A stretch of 7,569 nt of DNA from an uncultured Bulleidia sp. (GCA_934757945.1 CAKVLT010000091.1:1-7569); one strand, 5' to 3'; numbered from the stretch's first letter, positions 1 through 6,595 are shown. Notes: a model not told the origin generated them from the sequence alone. A program made the numbers and translations.

Positions 1-1490
1 ATATCACAGTAAATTCCTTCTTTTTCCATTTTCTCCAAAATAACAGAGACCGGAAGTTCAACATTGCTGTACACATCTTCCAGATGATGTTCGTGTATGA
101 CAGGTACACATTTTTCATACATTGTATAAATAAAATTTGCCCAGACACATGCATGTGCATTCTGTTTTTCTTCATCCACAATCAAAACCGGTTTACTAGG
201 TTTTCCATACACATCCTGGAAAGAATAGGTAGATGGCATATTAAAATAATCCATACATTTTTCAGTGCTTGTAAGATCAGAATTCACAAGTGATGCCATA
301 ATCATAACATCATCGGTAAATGCAATAGAAATACCTTCATTTCGCAGCAGATGCGCAGAACGTTTAATATCATAACCGATTCTTCTGTATGCTGTATCCT
401 GTAAGGCCTGTAAAGCCATAGAATCCTTCTTTAAAGCATCCAGAGTCATATAATAACCGGTTTTACCATCACTGAAAGCAAAACCGAAAATACGAGAAGA
501 AATAAAGTTCTGAAGATCATCATCCAGATAGACAGCTATATCTTTACTCAAAAAATCTACAGGAAGTCTGTCTGTTCTTGTAAAAGACTCTTTTACAGAA
601 ACAACAGATTCGTCCATACCTGTTGCAGTATTTCCATTGGCAAACCTTTCAGACAGTTTTTGCATATCCAGAGATTTCAGATACTTTACAACCCCTTCAT
701 AGTCTGGAGTAAAAGACATGGTTTGTACGTCAAGCTCCAATGGAACATCTCTTCTTATAGTTGCAAGTGTCTTGGAAAGTCTGGCATTTTCTTTACCATC
801 CTGTACCTTTTTTCCCAATGCACCTTTTATGTTTTCTGCATTGGCTAAAACTTCTTCAACTGAACCATATTGTTTAATCAGTTTTAATGCTGTTTTTTCA
901 CCAACTCCTGCAATTCCCGGATAATTATCGGAAGTATCTCCCATCAGACCTTTTAAATCAATAATCTGTACAGGTGCTATGCCCATTTCCTCCTGTATTT
1001 TTTCAGGAGTCATAAGATCCATCTCACTTAAGCCCTTTTTCATTAACAATACAGTTGTACTTTCATCCACAAGCTGCAATAAATCATGATCACTTGTCAG
1101 AATATATGTCTGATAATCAGAATACTTTTTTGAAACTGTACCAATCAGATCATCAGCTTCAATGTCCTCCATTTCCTGCCATGCAATCCCAAAAGAGCTC
1201 AGAAAATCTCTGGCCATGGAAAACTGAGGAATCAGATCTTCAGGCGTCTCTCTTCTGCCACCTTTATAGTCTTTATACAATTCATGACGAAATGTATGTT
1301 TACCATAATCAAAAGCCACAAACATGGCATCAGGATGCACAATATCAATAGCTTTTTGCAACATGGACGCAAAACCGAATACAGCATTAGTTGGTATGCC
1401 ATCCTTTGTTGTCATTTTTTTCCCATACGCTGTTGCATAATATGCTCTGAACAGCATCGCATTTCCATCAGTTAATAATAATTTTTTCAT
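1..1490 (-). CDS. polA: DNA polymerase I, N-terminal 496 residues (runs off left edge)
   Basis: Repair and Okazaki-fragment polymerase; the window holds the 5'-nuclease domain, the degenerate 3'-5' exonuclease-like domain and the first residues of the polymerase domain. It starts MKKLLLTDGNAMLFRAYYAT. The 5'-nuclease (about 1-280) has its acidic metal-binding residues: D61 in AFDYGKHTFRHELY, E111/D113/D114 in IEADDLIGT, D134/D136 in LTSDHDLLQL, and D185/D188 in GDTSDNYPGIAGVGEKTA (helix-hairpin-helix). Residues about 312-470 align with the proofreading domain but lack its D-x-E motif, as in many Gram-positive PolI proteins, so proofreading is probably lost. The last visible residues, ELPVSVILEKMEKEGIYCD, match the entry to the polymerase domain. 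Palm, fingers and catalytic motifs lie outside the window. The ATG at 1490 is preceded by AGAAAGGA with 7-base spacing. It lies 41 bases downstream of the lipoprotein gene. The family call is very secure. Confidence 0.97.
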   Translation of the reverse strand, partial: MKKLLLTDGNAMLFRAYYATAYGKKMTTKDGIPTNAVFGFASMLQKAIDIVHPDAMFVAFDYGKHTFRHELYKDYKGGRRETPEDLIPQFSMARDFLSSFGIAWQEMEDIEADDLIGTVSKKYSDYQTYILTSDHDLLQLVDESTTVLLMKKGLSEMDLMTPEKIQEEMGIAPVQIIDLKGLMGDTSDNYPGIAGVGEKTALKLIKQYGSVEEVLANAENIKGALGKKVQDGKENARLSKTLATIRRDVPLELDVQTMSFTPDYEGVVKYLKSLDMQKLSERFANGNTATGMDESVVSVKESFTRTDRLPVDFLSKDIAVYLDDDLQNFISSRIFGFAFSDGKTGYYMTLDALKKDSMALQALQDTAYRRIGYDIKRSAHLLRNEGISIAFTDDVMIMASLVNSDLTSTEKCMDYFNMPSTYSFQDVYGKPSKPVLIVDEEKQNAHACVWANFIYTMYEKCVPVIHEHHLEDVYSNVELPVSVILEKMEKEGIYCD

Positions 1491-1514
1491 ACAGTATTCC
1501 TTTCTGAACAAAGG

Positions 1515-1535
1515 CCGGTCATATTAACCGGTCAT
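1515..1535. repeat. Short tandem direct repeat CCGGTCAT x2 at the lipoprotein gene end
   Basis: Two exact copies of CCGGTCAT (1515-1522 and 1528-1535) with a 13-base period fill the gap before polA; the second covers the stop codon of the lipoprotein gene. A one-mismatch copy, CTGGTCAT, lies at 2548-2555 in the other 41-base gap. The ACCGG/CCGGT parts can also pair as a weak 5-bp hairpin without a T-run, so this is not a convincing terminator. No function can be assigned and it may be chance. Confidence 0.4.
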
Positions 1536-2527
1536 TGAATTTCTGGTGAGATTGAAACAGAAGATAAAGTAGATAAAACACTCAGGTTTTCATACATGAT
1601 AGAAAGATAATCTTTACCATCAGCTTCTTCCTGATCAGTTTCACTGGAAAGATTAGACAGCTGAATGCGTGTCATACCGAGTTCTTCCAGGATAGAGTCA
1701 TATAGATTGATCATATCCTCGGTCATATTTGGCTCATACACGAGGTATTGTACATTATCTGCAGTAAGACGATTTTTAATAGCCTCTAACTGTGTTTCAT
1801 TAGGTAACGAACCAAATTTACTCATCACTACAGGATATACTTCAAATCCATAGGTCTTCTGCCAATTTCCAAAACTTGCACTTATAGTGGCAAAACGAAT
1901 TGTACTGTTTGTTTTTGCCAGTTTTGAGCTCAGATTCTGATACTGTGCATCCAGATTAATCAAATCCGTTTCCAGAGAATCAAGATTAGATGAATACAAG
2001 TCCTCATTTTCCGGATAATAAGAAATTAACCATTTTGTGATATCTTTTGCCATAGATAGCATTGCAATAGGATCCAGCCAGAGATTAAGATCCTGATCAT
2101 TCACATCCACAGAATCAAAGCTGTCTCCGTCATAATAAGGAGATTCTATAAAATCATTCCCCTTTTTAGTGTAACGTGCAAAATCATAGATAGAATTCAT
2201 CACTGAAAGATCCACAGACTGAACTTCAGTTGCCTTTATATCTGCTGCATAAGCGGATAAATACGGTTCAAGACCTCCTATATGAAAAAAAGCTGCACTA
2301 TCTTTCAAAATTTCTTCATAATTATCCACTATAGTAGCTTTCTGCACAATGGTATTATTCTGAAGACATACTTTATTCACGGTATCTCCTGCAATTCTGT
2401 CCAGCAAATAGCCAACCGGATACACGGAATACGCCACCTGTTTCTTCTTTGCTTTACAGCCTGCCACAAAAGTCATAGAACATAATACTATTACACAAAT
2501 GAATATTTTCTGGATTTTCTTAAACAT
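1532..2527 (-). CDS. ZnuA/TroA-like substrate-binding lipoprotein lacking the usual metal ligands
   Basis: Predicted 331-residue exported lipoprotein. It has basic residues K3, K4 and K7, a hydrophobic stretch, and a lipobox VAGC with lipid-attachment Cys24. The rest follows the cluster A-I (zinc/manganese) ABC substrate-binding family: a strand plus YPVGYLLDRIAGDTV (36-50), FHIGGLEPYL (81-90), a long helix (about 154-205), LNLWLDP (147-153), SASFGNWQKTYGFEVYPV (216-233) and LVYEPNMTED (262-271). In the family the metal is held by three histidines and one acidic residue. Here the P-H-D/E-Y motif is absent near 60-70, D-P-H-x-W-L is D-L-N-L-W-L (N148), and H-x-A-F is S-x-S-F (S216). Only E265 may remain, and H82 is the only histidine in the protein. 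The histidine-rich loop is also missing, and no permease or ATPase gene is adjacent. The fold is likely, but the ligand is unknown and may not be a metal. The ATG at 2527 follows AAGAAAGG with ordinary spacing; the gap to radC is 41 bases. Confidence 0.85.
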   Translation of the reverse strand: MFKKIQKIFICVIVLCSMTFVAGCKAKKKQVAYSVYPVGYLLDRIAGDTVNKVCLQNNTIVQKATIVDNYEEILKDSAAFFHIGGLEPYLSAYAADIKATEVQSVDLSVMNSIYDFARYTKKGNDFIESPYYDGDSFDSVDVNDQDLNLWLDPIAMLSMAKDITKWLISYYPENEDLYSSNLDSLETDLINLDAQYQNLSSKLAKTNSTIRFATISASFGNWQKTYGFEVYPVVMSKFGSLPNETQLEAIKNRLTADNVQYLVYEPNMTEDMINLYDSILEELGMTRIQLSNLSSETDQEEADGKDYLSIMYENLSVLSTLSSVSISPEIQ

Positions 2528-2568
2528 AGCACACCTTTCTTTGCTTACTGGTCATTCTGTGTAATATT

Positions 2569-3279
2569 TTACCATTGATTATAAAACTCTTCCATCTCTT
2601 CCTCCATCAAACCTTCTCTGGAAAAACTGTAGAAGTCATTGTTACATACAATGATATGGTCAAGTACATGTACTTTCATCATTTTTGCCAGCTTCACTAT
2701 CTTTTTTGTAAGCATCAGATCTTGCTTACTTGGTGTAAGACAACCGCTTGGATGATTATGAACAAGTAATATATTCGTACTGTTATTCAGGATAGCTTCT
2801 TTAAAGATTTCTCTTGGAGAGACCATACTGGAATCTATTGTCCCTTTAAATAATTCTTTATACGTGACAAAGCGCATCATTGTATCCAGATAGACAACAA
2901 GAAAAATTTCCTGCATGGAACTGCCTATTTCTTTTTTCAGCCAGTTAACAAGGAGTTCCGGCTGATGCATATCCATATGATGCACCACCTGTTCATAAGC
3001 TATCCTTCTGGATATTTCCATAGCAGCAAGTATTTCAAGTGCCTTGACTCTTCCTATTCCTTTGATGGAAGATAGTTCCTGCAGGTTAAATCTTGCAAGA
3101 CCCGCAAGACCACCAGTAGTATCCAGAAGGTTCTGAGATATCTGAAGTACAGAAGACTCTTTTGTACCGGTTCGTAAAATAATTGAGAGCAATTCCTGAT
3201 TGCTCAGACTTTTCAAACCATAATGAAATGCTTTTTCTCTTGGTTTTTCAGTAATGGGAAGATCACGAATTTTAGACAT
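2569..3279 (-). CDS. radC: RadC-family JAB/MPN metalloprotein (DNA repair protein RadC homolog)
   Basis: A 236-residue, apparently full-length RadC (UPF0758) protein. An N-terminal UPF0758 domain (about 1-65, with KPREKAFHYGLKSLSNQELL) leads into a helix-hairpin-helix (about 66-85, SSIKGIGRVKALEI). The C-terminal MPN/JAB domain (about 105-230) keeps the full zinc signature: E124, H174 and H176 in LLVHNHPSGCLTPSKQD, with S184 and D187, plus SPREIFKEAI (154-163) and VLDHIIV (205-211). JAB proteins of this type are zinc-bound and some are hydrolases; the cellular role of RadC is unsettled despite its name. The start is fixed by the SD sequence GAGGTGA about 8 bases upstream of the ATG at 3279. 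That SD lies in one arm of an inverted repeat (3284-3322), so translation may be controlled by RNA structure. It lies 59 bases after the PTS IID gene with no clear terminator between, so it may be co-transcribed. The family call is secure. Confidence 0.96.
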   Translation of the reverse strand: MSKIRDLPITEKPREKAFHYGLKSLSNQELLSIILRTGTKESSVLQISQNLLDTTGGLAGLARFNLQELSSIKGIGRVKALEILAAMEISRRIAYEQVVHHMDMHQPELLVNWLKKEIGSSMQEIFLVVYLDTMMRFVTYKELFKGTIDSSMVSPREIFKEAILNNSTNILLVHNHPSGCLTPSKQDLMLTKKIVKLAKMMKVHVLDHIIVCNNDFYSFSREGLMEEEMEEFYNQW

Positions 3280-3283
3280 AATA

Positions 3284-3322
3284 AAATCACCTCATTACTT
3301 ATATATGTAAAAAAGGTGATTT
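3284..3322 (-). promoter_or_regulatory. Hairpin that would sequester the radC ribosome binding site
   Basis: Perfect 9-bp inverted repeat: AAATCACCT at 3284-3292 and AGGTGATTT at 3314-3322 on the plus strand. In the minus-strand transcript the 5' arm AAAUCACCU pairs with AGGUGAUUU, which contains the radC Shine-Dalgarno core. An inner 4-bp pairing (TTAC 3295-3298 with GTAA 3307-3310) would stabilise the loop. No T-run follows the stem in either direction, so it does not look like an intrinsic terminator. The pairing is read directly; a regulatory role is inferred. Confidence 0.5.
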
Positions 3323-3338
3323 ATAACTTAGATATTTT

Positions 3339-4163
3339 TTATAAAATAATGCCAATCAGAAACCCAAGCACGATAAGAATTACTCCAGTTTTCATTAGAG
3401 AATAATTCTTTTTTGTTAACAGATGATAAGAAAGTGCAACAGAAATGATTCCAAACAATCCCGGCAATGCAGAGTTGAAAGCATTAATAACACTATAGGT
3501 AGAATTAGCAATGGAGAAAGTTCTCATAGACAGTGTCATATAGAAAGAAGCACTGTAGACTGTAAGAAAACCTAAAGTAAAAATACCAAGTACACTGCAA
3601 GCTTTCTTATACTTTTCCTGTTTGGAAATTACTTTTTCAGCAATTTTTGAACCCTGCGCATAACCTACATTAATCAGCACAAATCTTAAAATAACACTTA
3701 ACAGGAAATACACTGCAGCAAATACTACAACCGGAATAACGTTACCAGCAGTAAGTAAAGAAGCACATACTCCCACAACCAGCGGTAAAATCAGCCAGAC
3801 GTGAATCTGCTTATCCAAAGACTTACATGCCAGTCCTAAAGCAGTTCTGACAGAGCGAATTGCAGCAGGATCAGCTTTCACTGCTTCATTGCTCAGTACA
3901 ACTCCCATAACCAGAGTAGCAAATAGTCCTGAGCAGTCATTAAATTCAAGATTATGACCAAGAGCTACAGTCAGATCCTCCTTATTGGAGTGAATCCTTT
4001 CAAGCCCCGGCGCAATAGCCCATGTAAATCCAAGAGATGATCCTGTTTCAGCATTGTATCCTGCATCCATCAGGAAAGACCTCCAGACAATTTTTCTTAA
4101 AATCTTTTTATCTAAAGGATACGCTTCTGCAGTATCCACGTATGCATTTGTTCCTACCACCAT
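3339..4163 (-). CDS. PTS mannose/N-acetylgalactosamine-family IID membrane component (divergent)
   Basis: Membrane subunit of a mannose-family sugar phosphotransferase system, working with IIC to move sugar across the membrane. It has 274 residues, near the usual family length. The N-terminal cytoplasmic part carries the IID signature ILRKIVWRSFLMDAGYNAE (21-39) and GFTWAIAPGLERIH (45-58), then ALGHNLEFN (67-75), matching the family's H-x-x-F-F-N block. Hydrophobic segments at about 122-137, 142-168, 190-212, 232-248 and 257-274 are likely membrane spans. The conserved M-G-P-L-A-G-I-G-D-S block appears as LGLACKSLDKQ (109-119), so this is a divergent subfamily. The start ATG at 4163 overlaps the end of the IIC gene by 10 bases and has AAAGGAG upstream, a sign of coupled translation. 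Substrate cannot be read from sequence; the nearby nagA suggests an amino sugar. Confidence 0.88.
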   Translation of the reverse strand: MVVGTNAYVDTAEAYPLDKKILRKIVWRSFLMDAGYNAETGSSLGFTWAIAPGLERIHSNKEDLTVALGHNLEFNDCSGLFATLVMGVVLSNEAVKADPAAIRSVRTALGLACKSLDKQIHVWLILPLVVGVCASLLTAGNVIPVVVFAAVYFLLSVILRFVLINVGYAQGSKIAEKVISKQEKYKKACSVLGIFTLGFLTVYSASFYMTLSMRTFSIANSTYSVINAFNSALPGLFGIISVALSYHLLTKKNYSLMKTGVILIVLGFLIGIIL

Positions 4164-4921
4164 TTTTCTGCTCCTTTCTTACCGGATGTTCCAACAGCTG
4201 AAGTTTCTGCAGATTTACTTTCAGCTTTGAAAGTATATACCGCAAGAGCAATACCTGTCAGAACACAAGGTATCATCATGTAGCTCTTTACACCAAGAGA
4301 AACCATACCTAATGCTGCACCGGCCAATAAGGAAGGAATAAAATTGTTGACTCTCAGATTACGTAATAAGACCGCAATACCCAGTCCTCTCAGCATAAAT
4401 CCAGCCATAATCATGCCATTAAAAATCCAGCCATAGGAAGTATTAAGTGCATATAAGAAACTAAGTGGTTCCTTCTGCCCTAATACTGCAAAAGTAAATA
4501 CAAATGCAAGAATACATCTTACAAATAAAGAAAGAACATTACATAATCCAATCTTTTTAGTATTCTGAGTTTCAATAGCTTTACGTGCAGGAGAAAGAAA
4601 TAAAGATCCAATCACTCCACTTAAAATGCTCAACCCAACAACACATGTAATACCTACAGTATAGGATACAGAATCAACAGATAGATTCTCTGTCACAACT
4701 AAATATGTTGCAAGAACTCCATAGATGGACATATCAGAGCCATCCAGATCATAAACATAATAGAAAGCCTGTAGAGTGGATCCTACAATCACACCCATAG
4801 TGGTATTACCTGTAAGAGCTCCTGTTATCGTACAGGCAATTAATGGTAATTTTAAGATGCGTGTTCCAATTACTGCATCCATTGAAACAAATAAAGCAAA
4901 TACTGCTACTGTTATCTGCAT
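4154..4921 (-). CDS. PTS mannose/N-acetylgalactosamine-family IIC membrane component (divergent)
   Basis: Integral membrane subunit that with IID forms the sugar channel of a mannose-family PTS. It has 255 residues and starts MQITVAVFALFVSMDAVIG; the MQIT opening is typical of many IIC subunits. The block LPLIACTITGALTGNTTMGVIVGSTLQAFYY (split here as 25-39 and 40-55 for reference) matches the family's R-P-L-x-x-G-x-x-x-G-x-x-x-G-D-x-x-x-G-x-x-x-G-x-x-x-Q-L region, although the G-D is replaced by G-N. The later family block with G-x-x-x-P-P-D is replaced by YDLDGSDMSIYG (57-68). Hydrophobic segments follow at about 86-109, 129-147, 162-186 and 194-230, then a hydrophilic tail ending EKWW. The gene overlaps IIA upstream and IID downstream by 10 bases each. 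Its start is fixed by an SD (AGGAGGAG) inside the last IIA codons. Confidence 0.88.
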   Translation of the reverse strand: MQITVAVFALFVSMDAVIGTRILKLPLIACTITGALTGNTTMGVIVGSTLQAFYYVYDLDGSDMSIYGVLATYLVVTENLSVDSVSYTVGITCVVGLSILSGVIGSLFLSPARKAIETQNTKKIGLCNVLSLFVRCILAFVFTFAVLGQKEPLSFLYALNTSYGWIFNGMIMAGFMLRGLGIAVLLRNLRVNNFIPSLLAGAALGMVSLGVKSYMMIPCVLTGIALAVYTFKAESKSAETSAVGTSGKKGAEKWW

Positions 4922-5337
4922 TCACTCTCCTCCTCTTCTTCCTTTGAACAGGAAATATGTCTTTTCCCTTCTTCCATACATAAATCACAGAATGCCTGGA
5001 CATCATGAATGTAGCTTCGTGAAATATTACCCTGCATTAACATACCAAGATTAGTACCAGTAATCACTTCTATCTCTCTTTCACCAATATAATCCTGACG
5101 GACTTCCAACGCTTCTCTGTAAGGAGTCGCATCCAAAACATCTGTAAAGATGGCAATGGATTGACAATCCTCGAGATTCTTTAAAGCCTGTTTTAACTTA
5201 TCACTTAAATCATCGCTGGAATCTTCCTGCAGAAAATCTATAGCGATAACATGTTCAGGTTTTCCGGCAAGCAAAGTAATAGCATTGAGCATACCACTTG
5301 CCCACTTGCCATGACCTGTAATTACTATTCCAATCAT
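4912..5337 (-). CDS. PTS mannose-family IIA component, N-acetylgalactosamine (AgaF) type
   Basis: Cytoplasmic phosphocarrier, 141 residues: takes phosphate from HPr and passes it to a IIB protein. It opens MIGIVITGHGKWASGM, where H9 is the expected phosphorylation site; the GHG form (rather than THG) is common in the AgaF-like branch. D66 of TDVLDATPYREA (65-76) matches the family's conserved Asp, but the following G-G-S/T-P is D-A-T-P (69-72). TGTNLGMLMQG (93-103) matches the S-G-V-N-L-P-M-L block. The tail ends in five glutamates whose codons form the SD for IIC. The start ATG at 5337 follows GGAGGT (5341-5346) with close spacing. It is the first gene of the minus-strand set, about 17 bases from the predicted start of transcription. 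No IIB gene lies in the window, so its phosphate acceptor is unknown. Confidence 0.9.
   Translation of the reverse strand: MIGIVITGHGKWASGMLNAITLLAGKPEHVIAIDFLQEDSSDDLSDKLKQALKNLEDCQSIAIFTDVLDATPYREALEVRQDYIGEREIEVITGTNLGMLMQGNISRSYIHDVQAFCDLCMEEGKRHISCSKEEEEESECR
4927..4934 (-). promoter_or_regulatory. IIC ribosome binding site embedded in the IIA poly-glutamate codons
   Basis: On the minus strand AGGAGGAG ends 5 bases before the IIC ATG (4921). The same bases are glutamate codons near the end of IIA, so the EEEEE run in that protein is probably a by-product of a strong SD rather than a functional acidic tail. With the 10-base gene overlap this points to translational coupling. Confidence 0.75.
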
Positions 5338-5360
5338 AAGACCTCCAAAAAGATATTTAT

Positions 5361-5369
5361 ATTATACCA
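5361..5369 (-). promoter_or_regulatory. Extended -10 promoter for the PTS genes
   Basis: The minus strand reads TGGTATAAT, a perfect TATAAT with the TG of an extended -10 element. I see no good -35 hexamer at 16-18 bases upstream, which extended -10 promoters can tolerate. Transcription would start near 5354, giving a leader of about 17 bases that contains the SD GGAGGT (5341-5346). The promoter may serve the whole run of minus-strand genes through polA, since no terminator is visible between them. Confidence 0.6.
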
Positions 5370-5403
5370 ACTCAATCTTATCAATGCGAATATTTCAAAA
5401 AAG

Positions 5404-5422
5404 TGATACAGTAGTAGTATCA
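5404..5422. promoter_or_regulatory. Inverted repeat TGATAC-N7-GTATCA, candidate operator in the divergent region
   Basis: Perfect 6-base arms, TGATAC (5404-5409) and GTATCA (5417-5422), flank a 7-base spacer, for a 19-base dyad of a size typical for a dimeric repressor. It lies upstream of the nagA SD and about 35-40 bases upstream of the PTS -10 element, so one regulator could act on both directions. It does not match the DasR/NagR-type consensus I know (GGTCTAGACC-like core). Binding is inference. Confidence 0.4.
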
Positions 5423-5443
5423 AGAAGGAGAAAATAAAAAATC

Positions 5444-6586
5444 ATGAAAATTAAAAGCACTCGTGTCTATGTAACAGGAAACTTTATTCCGTGCGTATTA
5501 GACATCGAAGGTAAAACCATCAGACAGATCTTACCTTATGAAACTGAAGCAGATGTTGACTATAAAGATCTGAGAATTGTCCCTGGCTTTATTGATATTC
5601 ACTGTCACGGAGCCTATGGGTATGATACTAATGACGGCGAACCTGAAGGATTGAAGAACTGGACAAAAAATATTGTACAGGAAGGCGTAGTGGGATTACT
5701 CTCTACAACACTTACACAATATAAATCTGTATTGATGAAAGCAGTAAAAAATGTGGCTGATGTAGTCAAAGAAGATGATTATGAAGGTGCAAGAATCTTA
5801 GGTATTCATTTTGAAGGACCTTATCTGGATATGAAATGGAAAGGAGCACAGCCTCCTGAAGCAATTGTTTCACCTTCCGTAGAAGAATTTAAAGAGTATC
5901 AGAAAGCAGCTGATAATCTTATTAAAATTATTACTATGGCACCTGAACATGATCCAGAATTTGCTTTAACAAGATATGCTTCTCAGCACGGGACCATCGT
6001 TTCCATCGGTCATTCCAACGCAACATTCCAGGAAGCTATGATGGCTGTTGCTAATGGTGCATCTTCCGTCACACATACCTATAATGCACAGACCCCATTT
6101 ACTCACAGAGCAAACGGTATTGTAGGTCTGGCATTCAGATTACACGATATGTATTCAGAAGTCATCTGTGACTGCAATCATTCTACCCCTGAAGCTTTAA
6201 ACATTTTCTTCAAAGAAAAGAATAATAAAGCTATTATGATTTCCGACGCTTTAATGTGTAAAGGATTTGAACCAGGCACTGAATTCTTATTCGGCGGTCA
6301 TCCTATCGTAATTTATCCTGACGGTTCTGCTCACTTAAAAGAAGAAGGTAATCTTGCAGGATCCACATTAAAGATTAATGAAGGTTTAAAGAATCTGGTT
6401 GAAAAAGCATTAGTACCATTTGATATGGCTTTAAACTCCTGCACAATAAATCCGGCGACATTGCTAAGAGTAGATGATCACTTAGGTAAGATTTCTGCCG
6501 GCTATGACGCAAGTATTGTTGTACTGGAAGACAATTATGAAGTAAAAGCTACTTATGTAGAAGGAAAAGAAGTGTATTCCAGATAA
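5444..6586 (+). CDS. nagA: N-acetylglucosamine-6-phosphate deacetylase
   Basis: Amidohydrolase-superfamily enzyme, 380 residues (normal family length), removing acetate from N-acetylhexosamine 6-phosphate in the cytoplasm. The order of motifs is complete: short N-terminal beta part, PGFIDIHCHGAYGYDT with the H53-x-H55 metal motif, HFEGPYL with E124 (metal), VSIGHSNA with H190, VTHTYNAQTPFTHRANGIVG with H211, ICDCNHSTPEAL with H246, MISDAL with catalytic D268, LAGSTLKINEGLKNLV, and the closing NPATLLRVDDHLGKISAGYDASIVVL. The substrate-loop motif is T-Y-N-A-Q-T-P-F-T-H-R where most NagA have L-F-N-A-M-x-P-x-x-H-R, so specificity may be shifted, for example to N-acetylgalactosamine 6-phosphate; this is inference. 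The ATG at 5444 is preceded by AAGAAGGAG (5422-5430) with a long 13-base spacing; an in-frame stop at 5435-5437 excludes an earlier start. No convincing plus-strand promoter was found. It diverges from the PTS genes, its likely partners. Confidence 0.95.
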   Translation: MKIKSTRVYVTGNFIPCVLDIEGKTIRQILPYETEADVDYKDLRIVPGFIDIHCHGAYGYDTNDGEPEGLKNWTKNIVQEGVVGLLSTTLTQYKSVLMKAVKNVADVVKEDDYEGARILGIHFEGPYLDMKWKGAQPPEAIVSPSVEEFKEYQKAADNLIKIITMAPEHDPEFALTRYASQHGTIVSIGHSNATFQEAMMAVANGASSVTHTYNAQTPFTHRANGIVGLAFRLHDMYSEVICDCNHSTPEALNIFFKEKNNKAIMISDALMCKGFEPGTEFLFGGHPIVIYPDGSAHLKEEGNLAGSTLKINEGLKNLVEKALVPFDMALNSCTINPATLLRVDDHLGKISAGYDASIVVLEDNYEVKATYVEGKEVYSR

Positions 6587-6595
6587 TAAAACAAG

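Noticed and set aside
1055..1351. Plus-strand open frame inside polA
   Set aside because: It is antisense to highly conserved 5'-nuclease motifs of PolI and has no recognisable protein features.
1485..1522. Tiny minus-strand frame ATGACCGGC... ending in a TGA that overlaps the polA ATG (and a similar one before the lipoprotein gene at 2555)
   Set aside because: Only 11 codons each, with no SD in front; more likely chance created by the repeated ATGACC sequence.
3284..3322. Hairpin after the PTS IID gene as a transcription terminator
   Set aside because: No T-run follows the second arm in either direction, and the stem is AT-rich; it fits SD masking better.
5371..5403. Catabolite-repression (cre) site or plus-strand sigma-A promoter for nagA
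   Set aside because: No stretch fits the cre consensus, and no pair of -35/-10 hexamers with proper spacing stands out.
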